DNA of 64,000 nucleotides from Pseudoalteromonas luteoviolacea DSM 6061 (GCF_001625655.1 NZ_AUYB01000099.1:1-64000); one strand, 5' to 3'. Shown: positions 1 to 8,083, counted from the first letter of the stretch. Notes: generated by a model from the letters alone, not told the origin. Translations and numbers: made by a program.

Positions 1-247
1 TTTTCATGCTCTTGCCCTGGAGTATTAATTAGTTTTAAATATTATTGCATGTATTAAAAGGGTTCCACTGATCGAACTACAATTAACTTCGTATAGATAG
101 GCACAGTTCAATCGCACCGTTTCTAACATTTATCTATTCATACATTTAAAGTTTCACTTTGATGATGCTTAGATACCTGCTTAGAAAACAACTAATTACA
201 TGTAAGTTAAGTGTGTATTTTCAAACAAATCAATAAGTAAAGACAAT

Positions 248-427
248 ATGCGAATACGTCATAAACTCTGTGCACAATGCCAACAAAGTAAACCTGTTAT
301 GTACCGCTGTCGTTACAATGTTATCAGCCAATGGCAGTTTGTTTGTGGCCCCTGTTTACTTGTTATTAAGAAGAATTACGCTCAAACATATCAGTACGGA
401 GGAACTTGGAAAGCTCAAAAAAAGTAG
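248..427 (+). CDS. small Cys-rich (zinc-ribbon-like) protein, 59 aa
   Basis: A 59-residue frame begins with ATG at 248 and stops with TAG at 425-427. It carries two CxxC pairs (CAQC at residues 8-11 and CGPC at 33-36) plus a single Cys in RYRCRY-like context at residue 21, and ends with YQYGGTWKAQKK. Paired CxxC knuckles separated by about 20 residues suggest one bound zinc ion. I recall similar short unannotated proteins in Vibrionales and Alteromonadales, but I cannot confirm this. A longer frame on the same strand (270-464) covers it and is less plausible because it lacks any protein-like pattern. The ribosome binding site is weak (AAAG about 6 bases upstream). Function unknown; nucleic-acid binding would be a guess. 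Confidence 0.6.
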   Translation: MRIRHKLCAQCQQSKPVMYRCRYNVISQWQFVCGPCLLVIKKNYAQTYQYGGTWKAQKK

Positions 428-576
428 TTCCAAGCGGTGCAGGTCGACATATCTCTACGTATAGCAGAGTTGTTTTGGCAGAACGAATTACACAACTAAA
501 ACTCAATTCAACAGGTATAAATCTCATATAAAATAGTAAGTTAAAAATATCTAATCACGTATTCCTATGTCATAGA

Positions 577-600
577 ATCAACGACTCTGACCCCATTGAT
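577..600 (-). repeat. hairpin repeat, copy 1
   Basis: Arms ATCAACG and CATTGAT surround ACTCTGACCC, the complement of the family core GGGTCAGAGT. It lies between the small Cys-rich gene and the binding-protein gene. Strand is given as the one reading GGGTCAGAGT. Confidence 0.85.
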
Positions 601-672
601 TGGCAACAAACACCACGAGAGTTAGAAATATGCACTACGCTAATATAAGTAAAAAGTAATTATGAGAAGCCA

Positions 673-1527
673 ATGAACAAAATCATTCTTATTTGGCTAT
701 TACTATTGAGCTACACGTCAATTGCAAGTGAGACAATTCGCGTGCGTGGCAGTCAATCTGAGCACGACAGTACTCACAACTATTACATTGGTCTTATCGA
801 ACTCGCATTTGAAAAATTGAACAAACCAATCAGAATTCAGTTTTCTCCTTACATGGTGCAAGACCGCGCACTCTCTGAGTTGCAATCGGGACGCTTAATT
901 GACTTATATTGGGCTGGCACTAATCATCAAAGAGAATCTGAATTAGGAGTAGTGCGTATTCCACTTAACAAGGGGCTGCTAGGGTATCGCGTTTTTACGA
1001 TTCACAAAGACAATGAGCAATTCTTCTCTGAAATTAAGTCTATAAAATCACTTAAAAATATTTCAATGTGCCAAGGACAGCACTGGCCAGATACAGATAT
1101 TATGTTAGCGGCTGGCCTTAGTATCACCACAAATGTGATATACGAGAACATGTTCAAACAAGTCTATGCAGGAAGGTGTAAAGCATTTCCAAGAGGAATA
1201 AATGAAGCATTTTCTGAAGTAGCAAGTCGCAATAAAATCATGCCTGATTTAATGGTTTTCGATGATTTAATACTGCACTATCGGTTCCCGATGTATTTTT
1301 TTACACACAAAGACAACAAACAGCTCATTAACGATCTTAAATCAGGGCTGACACTTGCTCTAAAAGACGGGAGCTTTGACCACTATATGAAAACCCACCC
1401 AGCGACTAAACATCTGTTTCCACTCAGCCAATGGGACAATAAAACAATATTAACTATCAACAACCCATTTTTATCGCAGTCAACACCCACAGATAACAAA
1501 GAACTATGGATCACCCTAGGTAACTAA
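673..1527 (+). CDS. periplasmic solute-binding-like protein
   Basis: This 284-residue protein has a clear signal peptide (MNKIILIWLLLLSYTSIAS, cleavage near residue 19). The mature part has the look of the type 3 extracellular solute-binding fold (SBP_bac_3): an N-terminal beta strand ETIRVRG, an early LIELAFEKLN helix, a LSELQSGRLIDLYWAGT segment typical of the ligand cleft, and a late LALKDGSFDHYMKTHP segment matching the usual LxxDGTxxxIxxKW region. No permease or ATPase gene is adjacent, so it may be a stand-alone binding or sensor protein, as often found in Alteromonadales. Ligand unknown. It stands alone between two hairpin repeats and has its own start with AGAAG just upstream. Confidence 0.75.
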   Translation: MNKIILIWLLLLSYTSIASETIRVRGSQSEHDSTHNYYIGLIELAFEKLNKPIRIQFSPYMVQDRALSELQSGRLIDLYWAGTNHQRESELGVVRIPLNKGLLGYRVFTIHKDNEQFFSEIKSIKSLKNISMCQGQHWPDTDIMLAAGLSITTNVIYENMFKQVYAGRCKAFPRGINEAFSEVASRNKIMPDLMVFDDLILHYRFPMYFFTHKDNKQLINDLKSGLTLALKDGSFDHYMKTHPATKHLFPLSQWDNKTILTINNPFLSQSTPTDNKELWITLGN

Positions 1528-1858
1528 ACTCACCCATGTATTCTACGAATTCAGGCACATGAACTACTTATACAAACTGGACTTGCAAAGCTAAGTAAAG
1601 TTATAACGGTATCAACACTTTAATTTTGTGAGTATTAACTTGAGCGCGATATTTCTTGAATGGAATCGAATGACTCTGACCCCTTTGCTCTTTAATTTGC
1701 AAAAATTTGACACCTCTACATAACATTGCTCGCTAGCGTAAGTAGAAAACAATTTTTATCAACCTTTTCAAGGCTTAAACAAGCAGTATCGCCGCAATTA
1801 TAAGCTTGGTTTGAAAAATGCATGAGAACACCAAATTAAACTTCGTAATGTCACCATC
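1528..1858. other. 331-bp intergenic gap
   Basis: It contains a divergent hairpin-repeat copy at 1665-1687. From about 1737 to 1820 there is a short open frame ending in NYKLGLKNA and a TGA, with no start codon, which may be the 3' remnant of a lost gene. I see no other signal here. Confidence 0.4.
1665..1687 (-). repeat. hairpin repeat, copy 2 (divergent)
   Basis: ATCGAATG followed by ACTCTGACCCC matches the right-end variant of the repeat family. The outer arm is degraded to TTTG. Confidence 0.7.
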
Positions 1859-2173
1859 ATGAATAAAAGCACAAATACAGTGTACGTGTTAAGCGGATAC
1901 GCCAAATGTTCAGCTACTCAAAAAGGCAAATACAAGCTCGGCAATAAACACTCTATCGGGCTACTAACAACCGACGAAAACTATCAAGATAATATCAATC
2001 AACTTAAGACTTTTATTAGAGATTTAGGCTGGGATTCCATTATGTTTTGTATGGTTGAAGAGGTCGACGATATCAACACCTTGTCCAATGATGTTTTAAT
2101 ATCTAGTTTTGTTCGTGCTCAGAAAAATGGTCAATCTTTAGTCGTGAATGATCACCCCATTACTGTGCATTAG
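1859..2173 (+). CDS. hypothetical protein, 104 aa
   Basis: I do not recognise this protein. It starts MNKSTNTVYVLSGYAKCSA and contains an acidic stretch with two alternating motifs (DENYQDNINQLKTFIRDLGWD and MVEEVDDINTLSND), suggesting a small alpha/beta domain without signal peptide or membrane segment. It has no obvious strong ribosome binding site, which lowers confidence in the exact start. It is an isolated gene with a hairpin repeat on each side (1665 and 2266). Size, acidity and isolation would fit an immunity or antitoxin-like protein, but nothing in the sequence shows that. Confidence 0.55.
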   Translation: MNKSTNTVYVLSGYAKCSATQKGKYKLGNKHSIGLLTTDENYQDNINQLKTFIRDLGWDSIMFCMVEEVDDINTLSNDVLISSFVRAQKNGQSLVVNDHPITVH

Positions 2174-2265
2174 CGCAAAGGGATTGTGACTGTTAGCATA
2201 GCGAGGACATTGCCTTTGCGTAAGGTGAAGAGAACCATGTTGACAACACCAAACCCACACTAAAA

Positions 2266-2289
2266 ATCAATGGGGTCAGAGTCGTTGAT
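2266..2289 (+). repeat. hairpin repeat, copy 3
   Basis: Arms ATCAATG and CGTTGAT (one G:T pair in the stem) around GGGTCAGAGT. It pairs with the opposite-facing copy at 2389 in the gap between convergent genes. Confidence 0.85.
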
Positions 2290-2388
2290 CGCCTATATGG
2301 TTTAGCTGTGCTGATCTTATTCAGGCTGTAGCGTCATTTTTTGGGGGGTTATTGAAGCATTAACAATAATTTAGTTTGTTTATTTGGG

Positions 2389-2430
2389 ATCAAATGACTC
2401 TGATCCCATTGATTAGACCCCATTGATTAG
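2389..2430 (-). repeat. hairpin repeat, copy 4, with partial second unit
   Basis: ATCAAATG, ACTCTGATCCC and ATTGAT form the unit. It is followed directly by TAGACCCCATTGATT, a partial second unit. The same extra half-unit appears at 6553 and 8084, so it is part of a variant of the element. Confidence 0.8.
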
Positions 2431-2451
2431 TTCTGACCCGTGACACCAAAA

Positions 2452-3479
2452 TCACTCTTTCTTTGCGAGATACTGATTTGCATGCTTTAAGCTATGTAAG
2501 TCATCAAAACGCACTCCATGCTGGGCCATAATGGGTCGTATTTTTTTACTTATCAATTGTCGGATATAAAAAGGCTGATTGGGCACAAAATGATGAATTG
2601 TGTGCGTTCGGCCAAAATCAAAACAAAATAATTGGAAGGGTAAAAACCAACGGCTGGTGAGCACATGCGTTTGCTCCAATACATTACTCACCCCACCGTA
2701 ATAATGCATTGAAGAAGTGATTAAATTAAGAGACATCGAGCGAATAATATTTGGCACAATCAATACCACCATTACAAACTCAGCAACCGCCAGTAACTCC
2801 GTCCCCCACTGCGGCAATGCAAATGGCTGAACAAACTGCAGTGCGTAATAAGCAATCACACCATATAAAATTCCAAAATAAGCCGTTGCAAGCGGAACTC
2901 CAGCATTAAAGACCTGCGAAAACTTAAAACCACGGATCTCTTTACTAAAGCGCTTTGAGTTGATTAATAAACCAAGCAACCCGTCTGCAATTACCACAGC
3001 TCTTAAAAAAGGAGACTGAATACCGTTGCCGACTAAGCGTTCTTCTATGTCTTGTGAGGTACCAGACACTTTATGATGATGTAAATGAATCTTTCTTCGG
3101 TACCAAGGGTTCACTGTGTTTGGCCGCATTAACCACACAGCTAACATCATACAACTGTGTATAAACGGACGTTTACTAAAATACTGTTTGTGGAGCAAAT
3201 CATGCTCGAGTTCATGAGCAATAGAAGTAATAAAGGCAGCCAAAATAATACACAGCCATGCTGGAATAACAGCAAAATAATACACAGCCATGCTGGAATA
3301 ACAGCAAAATAATAAAACGTCGCTACGCCAATTAATGAGCACAACGACAGCAGCATAATCACCATTGCAATGCTATTTTGCTGCTCAAGAATAGGGTAAC
3401 GCGCTCTAAGCGATTTCTCTTCGGCATTGATTGCGGCCACTATCGCTTTTATGTTCTGCTTCGCGGTTGATTTTGACAT
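2452..3479 (-). pseudogene. fatty acid desaturase, frameshifted by a 32-bp tandem duplication
   Basis: Two overlapping frames encode one membrane desaturase. The N-terminal part starts at 3479 (MSKSTAKQNIKAIVAAINAEE). The C-terminal part carries the three histidine boxes: HELEH, HLHHHK and, near the end, HTIHHF, which bind the di-iron centre. The frames are separated by an exact 32-bp tandem repeat (3241-3272 and 3273-3304). Since 32 is not a multiple of three, it shifts the frame. The full span is 1,028 bp; removing one unit leaves 996 bp, exactly 332 codons (331 residues plus stop), with the two parts joined at YYFAVIPAWLCIIL. The enzyme would introduce double bonds into membrane acyl chains. 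The lesion could be recent or reversible by slippage. Initiation at an internal ATG (3342) would give 296 aa that still hold all His boxes. Confidence 0.85.
3241..3304. repeat. 32-bp perfect tandem duplication
   Basis: The unit begins CAAAATAATACACAGCC and ends GGAATAACAG. Two perfect copies are followed by a 10-base partial third copy (CAAAATAATA) at 3305-3314. It lies inside the desaturase gene and causes the frameshift. Confidence 0.97.
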
Positions 3480-3520
3480 TCATAGCTTCGCTAACTGATT
3501 GATACCAATATCATACCGAA

Positions 3521-3543
3521 ATCAATGGGGTCAGAGTAAATGG
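3521..3543 (+). repeat. hairpin repeat, copy 5 (left-end type)
   Basis: ATCAATG and GGGTCAGAGT are intact and the right arm is changed to AAATGG. The following GTTTTTCATATGTACC resembles the flank of the copies at 6694 and 7394, so homology extends about 15 bases beyond the hairpin. Confidence 0.8.
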
Positions 3544-3629
3544 TTTTTCATATGTACCACCCACTCAGACACCTGCAACTCCCCAAAAGCGGCGGGTCAA
3601 TTAAAACTGAGTTAAATTCCTCTGTCTCC

Positions 3630-4577
3630 TTACTCAGTTATTTTTTCCTTCGCGTTCGCAAGCTCTTTCAAAGCACTCACGCTAACTGAGTTCAGAGCTG
3701 TAGATTCTGAAATGAGCTCAATCCCTTTTTCCAATTTATCTGTAGAACAGTTAAGACAATCTAAAATTAATTGATCTTTGGATTTCTTTAGTTTGGTTAT
3801 ATTGTCGATGTAGTCGCTCAAATTCGGCGTTACTTTTATTGACTCTTGATTCTTAAATGGATTTTCTCCAAATGTTTTGGCCAGTTCAAGGTTTGCTGTT
3901 AATACCGAGTATTTCTCATAGGATTTAGCTAAACTTTGGTACTTTTTATACTCTTCGCTTTCTGATTCATAAGAGTTTGCAACGCCAGCATAAAGCACCG
4001 CTAAGTTATTAGAATCAATTAAGTTCCTTCTAGCTGTGGTAGAGTCATATGATGACGCAACTGCCTTTATAGAATCAATAGAAGATTGGCTGCTCCAGAA
4101 AGATGATATTGACTCTGTACCACCTCCCGCCAGCCTAGCAACTTGAGCTAGACTGTCTCTAGATTTTATATATATGTCTTTATTTTTGGGTTTGTAGACA
4201 AACGTAAACTCATCAGGTGGCACCACCGAACAGCCTTTGACCATAATTGAAAATACATTTGGATTTAGCATAAAGCCACTAAAGCTGCTTTGAAGCTGAA
4301 TTTCATACGTATTTTCATCACTGCTATTTCTGTTGCAATTGGCAGATCTAAATCTACACTTTGCCACACCGGTACCTTGTGCGGACTTGGTACATTTAAT
4401 ATCTGAAAGTTCACCAAAGCCCGGATCTATAACTGTAAAAGATACCCCAGAAGCAACATGAATTAATCCGTCAACAAAGGGGTCTTCTTTTTTCACATAT
4501 ACAATTATGTCTTTCCCCAAAACTTCATCTGAAAAAATCGCCAACAGCAAAAGAAAAGAACTGAGTTTTAAAGTCAC
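3630..4577 (-). CDS. secreted hypothetical protein, third gene of the nuclease unit
   Basis: This 315-residue protein has a signal peptide (SSFLLLLAIFSDEVLG, cleavage near residue 21). An N-terminal beta-rich half contains Cys residues (DIKC, VAKC, SANC, KGC) that could form disulfides in the periplasm. The C-terminal half, from about residue 140, is rich in Ser, Lys, Glu and Leu and looks helical or coiled-coil, with a CLNC pair near residue 275. I do not recognise a family. Its ATG overlaps the stop of the upstream membrane-protein gene by four bases (ATGA), so the two are translationally coupled and probably act together in the envelope. Confidence 0.7.
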   Translation of the reverse strand: MTLKLSSFLLLLAIFSDEVLGKDIIVYVKKEDPFVDGLIHVASGVSFTVIDPGFGELSDIKCTKSAQGTGVAKCRFRSANCNRNSSDENTYEIQLQSSFSGFMLNPNVFSIMVKGCSVVPPDEFTFVYKPKNKDIYIKSRDSLAQVARLAGGGTESISSFWSSQSSIDSIKAVASSYDSTTARRNLIDSNNLAVLYAGVANSYESESEEYKKYQSLAKSYEKYSVLTANLELAKTFGENPFKNQESIKVTPNLSDYIDNITKLKKSKDQLILDCLNCSTDKLEKGIELISESTALNSVSVSALKELANAKEKITE

Positions 4578-5242
4578 GGCCCCGCTCCTTGATCGTTATT
4601 TTTTTTACTTTCTAAATATTTTGACAGTGACATAAACAAAACCATCACAACAAAAAGAATAATTGGAATTAACCAGGTTTCTCCCCAGGTCCAAAAGTTG
4701 TATATTTTGGCTGGTTCAACTTTACAAGCTTTGCCTTTTTCAAAATTTTTGATAAATGTTTGTATAGGAAACTTGGCATTGCTATCAAGCGGCGTATGAA
4801 AATTAACTTTAAATATTGGAGTAACAAATTTATTAAAGTTAGAAATTTCCCATTCAATCTCTTCATAATAGTAAGGGACTTGAGTTTTCGTTTGGCAGTA
4901 AGTCAATTCCCCTTCAACAGGGCAAGTAAGGCTAACATCATTATGCATGATCAAGTTATCACTTGAAGAATGTATCATTTTAACCGAAGCCAGCTTTTCA
5001 CTGCCAATAAACTTAACAGTAATGGTATCTGGAACATCTCCATAAGCTAATATAGAAACTAATGCATTAGGGTACTTTCCGTTTTGATCCACTTTACCAA
5101 AGTCTGCATCTATCACTATTCTGCATGCGCCAAACCAATCAACGAAGAGTTTTTCGTACAATTCCTTACTGCTGGTGAAAAGCAAAGACAGGACAGTTAT
5201 TGATACAATCAAAAATGAATTTTTAATGCTTTGAATTAACAT
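4574..5242 (-). CDS. membrane-anchored hypothetical protein, second gene of the nuclease unit
   Basis: The 222-residue product has an N-terminal hydrophobic segment (about residues 9-24) and a C-terminal one (about 190-208, WLIPIILFVVMVLFMSL) followed by a basic tail. About 160 residues lie between them and carry four Cys (GAC, SLTC, TYC, KAC), consistent with an extracytoplasmic domain held by two disulfides. The gene starts 16 bp after the nuclease stop and overlaps the next gene by four bases. No family is recognised. By topology it could present a periplasmic sensor or scaffold domain. Confidence 0.7.
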   Translation of the reverse strand: MLIQSIKNSFLIVSITVLSLLFTSSKELYEKLFVDWFGACRIVIDADFGKVDQNGKYPNALVSILAYGDVPDTITVKFIGSEKLASVKMIHSSSDNLIMHNDVSLTCPVEGELTYCQTKTQVPYYYEEIEWEISNFNKFVTPIFKVNFHTPLDSNAKFPIQTFIKNFEKGKACKVEPAKIYNFWTWGETWLIPIILFVVMVLFMSLSKYLESKKNNDQGAGP

Positions 5243-5258
5243 AATTGCTGAGCCCCCT

Positions 5259-6224
5259 TTAATACCAACTTAGCTCGTCTACCAACTCGTAAAGCGAATC
5301 AAGTTTCATTTTATGGCGAGCGGCTTTGATTGTTTGCGCAGTTGCCACACCAGCGGCCAAAAGTGCCTTAGTCTTTGTTGACAGGTCTTTTAACTCACTA
5401 ACACGGATTGTTTCTGGTCCGTCATAAAATTTTAAAGGGTTGCTGTCGAACATTTGTTCATCAAATACCAAACCAGTCCATAGCTGAAGCTCTGTAGTCG
5501 TCACCCTAAAGTGACGCAACTGGATTCGTTGCTTAGCTTTTGTCGTCTTTAACGTATCTGTATCCTGAAAAAATATATAAGCGGATGTCACCAAGTCTCC
5601 ATTTATGGCAACGTAAGTAATTGCTTTCCAAAATGCTGAGGGGATTCTCACTGGAGTAAACCCAATACCTTTGGTGAAATACCTATCACATGTTGTAAAG
5701 ATGGGGCCTGTCATAACGACGAGCTTGTTTCCCTTAGCGAGCTTAAATTTGGCTACTGCTAACTCGGGAACTCGCCATTCATCTTCATTAAAGTGTTTAT
5801 GCTGCATTGAAGCATTTGTATAGGCACAGCTATCATTACTCGCTTCGAGAGCTGTGTTGTAGCTACCCCAAGTAACTGCTGTGCGACGCGTGAGGTGGCC
5901 TCGATCCCAAGGCGTTCCTGTATAGGCATCATTTGTAATTTGATTCTCACGACCAACACGCTCATCAATAAACCACTTCCGACCTTTACCTCCAGAAATC
6001 GTCTGCTGTGCCGAGTTATCAACATTAGCGGCAGAATATATTGCTTGCTTTGTTGATATGCTCATCAAAAGTGAAAAATGAATGTATGGTACGACTTTTT
6101 GCCCATGAGAAAGGCCCGGAGGTTGGAGAATATCCCCCTCCAACGCCAAACTTGGTTGTGGTAGCGCTAAAGAAAAATTAGTTAGAAAATTTTCCTGATA
6201 CCCCTTACGCATTTTTTGCTCCAA
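5259..6224 (-). CDS. DNA/RNA non-specific endonuclease (EndoG/NucA family)
   Basis: The 321-residue protein carries the beta-beta-alpha-metal nuclease core. HFSLLMSISTKQAIYSAANVD (near residue 50) resembles the EndoG entry strand. DRGHLTRR (near residue 109) holds the general-base His, and NASMQHKHFNEDEW (near 137-150) supplies the metal-binding Asn and the second conserved Asn. The family cleaves DNA and RNA without sequence preference. The first 48 residues are an extension without a clear signal peptide, so the location is uncertain. As I recall, the RGHLxRRxxxxWG variant is a bacterial subgroup often fused to trypsin-like proteases; here it stands alone. It is the first gene of a three-gene unit with two envelope proteins. 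A role in defence, competition or nucleic-acid uptake is inference. Confidence 0.85.
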   Translation of the reverse strand: MEQKMRKGYQENFLTNFSLALPQPSLALEGDILQPPGLSHGQKVVPYIHFSLLMSISTKQAIYSAANVDNSAQQTISGGKGRKWFIDERVGRENQITNDAYTGTPWDRGHLTRRTAVTWGSYNTALEASNDSCAYTNASMQHKHFNEDEWRVPELAVAKFKLAKGNKLVVMTGPIFTTCDRYFTKGIGFTPVRIPSAFWKAITYVAINGDLVTSAYIFFQDTDTLKTTKAKQRIQLRHFRVTTTELQLWTGLVFDEQMFDSNPLKFYDGPETIRVSELKDLSTKTKALLAAGVATAQTIKAARHKMKLDSLYELVDELSWY

Positions 6225-6552
6225 AATCCTTTCTTAGCTTTAGAAACCATAATACCAACTGCTCATTTTTCAATCGCCGCTCTGATATTTCTTGATTGGT
6301 GCATGCCTCAGCACTTTCGACAACGAAGAAAAGATACTCATGTCAGTCTTGCGATTACTAAAAACACAGCCTTGCCTCCATGACTTCAGTACATTTTGAA
6401 TATTAACTGCGCTAATGCTGTGCCTAAGTGAAGCGTTAGGGAAGCACTTTATTTTGAGATGGCGTTTTTTGTGAGCGCTACGTATATCTGCAGGAGTGTA
6501 GAGTATTGCAATGGCTTTAGAGCCATAGATAACTTTTTAATTCCCGTCCGTG

Positions 6553-6590
6553 ATCAATGGAGTCTGATCAATGGGGTCAGAGTCATTGAT
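6553..6590 (+). repeat. hairpin repeat, copy 6, with partial second unit
   Basis: A partial unit (ATCAATGGAGTCTG) is followed by a perfect unit with arms ATCAATG (6567-6573) and CATTGAT (6584-6590). The reverse complement has the same architecture as copies 4 and 11. Confidence 0.9.
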
Positions 6591-6693
6591 ATTCCAACGC
6601 CAAGAATAATTTTCAAAGACAGCTTAATCTCCCTAATATGCGCCTAACAACTCATTGATGTGTAGTGCCTCGTATAGATGTGAAAACCAAGGC

Positions 6694-6815
6694 ACAAAGG
6701 GGCCAGAGTCAATGGTTTTCCATATACATTGTTCAACTCCCATAATGGCTTTCCTGGCTATTACGAAAACTACAGACTTGGTAAATCAGGATCGAATTAC
6801 TCTGACCCCATTGAT
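6694..6815. repeat. MITE-like element A: inverted pair of repeat ends, 122 bp
   Basis: The left end GGGGCCAGAGTCAATGG (divergent) and the right end ATCGAATTACTCTGACCCCA face each other. The first 32 bases align without gaps to the start of element B at 7394-7509, and the last 20 bases match its right end. The interior is less similar. Confidence 0.65.
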
Positions 6816-6829
6816 TGGAGCCAAAGTGA

Positions 6830-7255
6830 TTACATCTCGTATTGCTTAAGTATGGCTAGCATATTATCTGGTATGGACGCTTTTTGCCCTGTCTTCATAT
6901 TAAACATCACCACCGTTGCGTACCCCGTTGTGCAAACTGCTTGTTGTGATTCACTAAACGCCTCGTAGCGCATTGTGAAGCGATCTTCTTTTATGTCAGT
7001 GATATATGAGCCAATATACAGAGTATCTGGAAAAGTCACTGGTCGTTTGTATTGCGCATAGGTATCACGCAGGACAGGGCTATGGCTGGGTTCAGATAAA
7101 ATAGAGAGCAACCCGGTTTGCTTTAAAAAATCAATTCGCGCGGTTTCAAAATAACGAAAATACGACACGTTATTTACGTGCCCCAACGCATCCATTTCGC
7201 CCCATACCACATTAATTTTTGTGTTAATTACAAACTTTTCGAAAAACTCCTGCAT
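6830..7255 (-). CDS. acyl-CoA thioesterase, 4HBT hotdog fold
   Basis: The 141-residue protein matches the single-domain 4-hydroxybenzoyl-CoA-thioesterase-like family: WGEMDALGHVNNVSYFRYFE (residues 19-38) contains the catalytic Asp region and the HVNN motif, followed by FLKQTG and a GSYITDIKEDRFTMRYEAF strand pair. It hydrolyses acyl-CoA thioesters in the cytoplasm; the natural substrate cannot be told. Length is normal for the FadM/YbgC type. It stands alone, bracketed by repeat copies at 6791 and 7394, and lies 14 bases downstream of an element end. Confidence 0.85.
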   Translation of the reverse strand: MQEFFEKFVINTKINVVWGEMDALGHVNNVSYFRYFETARIDFLKQTGLLSILSEPSHSPVLRDTYAQYKRPVTFPDTLYIGSYITDIKEDRFTMRYEAFSESQQAVCTTGYATVVMFNMKTGQKASIPDNMLAILKQYEM

Positions 7256-7393
7256 GACCTTGCCTCAAATTATGATTATTTAATTCGAGAGTAGCAACTC
7301 ATCGTACCAGCTGCAAGATTGGTTAAAGGGCAAAATTGACGCTACGACGCAATATTACTTTTGCGCTAGCAGAAATGAGTAAACTTTCACGAA

Positions 7394-7509
7394 TCAATGG
7401 GGTCAGAGTAATTGATTTTAAATATACATAGTGCTCATTTCCTAACCAGACTCCAATAAGGCTACAGGCTTATTAAAAGCCAGGATCAAATGACTCTGAC
7501 CCCTTTGAT
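7394..7509. repeat. MITE-like element B: inverted pair of repeat ends, 116 bp
   Basis: The left unit has arms ATCAATG (7394-7400) and AATTGAT (7411-7417). The right unit runs from ATCAAATG (7485) through ACTCTGACCCC to TTTGAT (7509). Total length and end arrangement match element A, which suggests a non-autonomous mobile element or REPIN. Confidence 0.7.
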
Positions 7510-8064
7510 TTGATATAATTCTTTGTAACATTTTACCTGGTCAACAAAATTGAGTAGTTTTTCATAAAAACAGGTTGAAGTCAGCTCTCCCACTACAACC
7601 ATATCTCTGTAACCGTTTGGCCCTTTAACTTTCTCAATTATACCTTTATATCTATCAGTAAAATCAGCTGCTTTACGGCCACTAAAACGCCCACTATGGA
7701 CCAAATATAGCTTATTAGGATTCAATAAGTCGTAGGCAAAAGCTCCTGATATACGCCCATCATAACCAGCTACAGGACTATTAATCTCAGCAACAATTGG
7801 GTTAGTCGTGTTCTCAAAAATATCTACTCCAAATGCATTCCAATGTCTGAGTCTTGTGACATCAGACTCACTAGGAATAACCTCGTGATACCAATATAAT
7901 TCTTGGTTGCACCTAACTTCAACAGAGTTGACCTTAGTCCCCTCTGGCTGCCGATAAGATAGCTTCATAACTACGTTATGTTTCAGTCTTTCATTAAGAG
8001 TTGAAGCGAGCTTTTTCTGCGCTTCGGAAATATCATTTTCTTCCTGTAGAAACCTAAGCTTCAT
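7486..8064 (-). CDS. hypothetical protein, 192 aa; C-terminus encoded by a repeat
   Basis: I do not recognise this protein. It has an acidic, helical start (residues 1-25), a beta-rich centre (VMKLSYRQPEG, VEVRCNQELYWYHEV, PIVAEINSPVAGYDGR), a KLYLVHSGRFSGRKAADF motif near residue 118 and a final amphipathic region. There is no signal peptide or membrane segment. The ribosome binding site AAAGGTGA precedes the ATG. The last seven residues, IKGVRVI, and the stop are read from the right-end repeat of element B, so the native C-terminus may have been replaced by the insertion. The next repeat (8084) lies 20 bp upstream of the start. Repeats in the same orientation thus bracket the gene tightly. 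Confidence 0.7.
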   Translation of the reverse strand: MKLRFLQEENDISEAQKKLASTLNERLKHNVVMKLSYRQPEGTKVNSVEVRCNQELYWYHEVIPSESDVTRLRHWNAFGVDIFENTTNPIVAEINSPVAGYDGRISGAFAYDLLNPNKLYLVHSGRFSGRKAADFTDRYKGIIEKVKGPNGYRDMVVVGELTSTCFYEKLLNFVDQVKCYKELYQIKGVRVI

Positions 8065-8083
8065 TTTTCACCTTTGATTTAAA

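Larger units (their letters stand above)
6225..6829. other. 605-bp intergenic gap with three hairpin repeats
   Basis: It holds repeat copies at 6553, 6694 and 6791 and the promoter region of the nuclease unit. The short open frames here have no protein-like pattern and run through the repeats, so I do not call genes. Confidence 0.5.

Noticed and set aside
270..464. 64-codon frame on the + strand
   Set aside because: It overlaps the better-supported 59-aa Cys-rich frame at 248-427 and shows no protein-like pattern.
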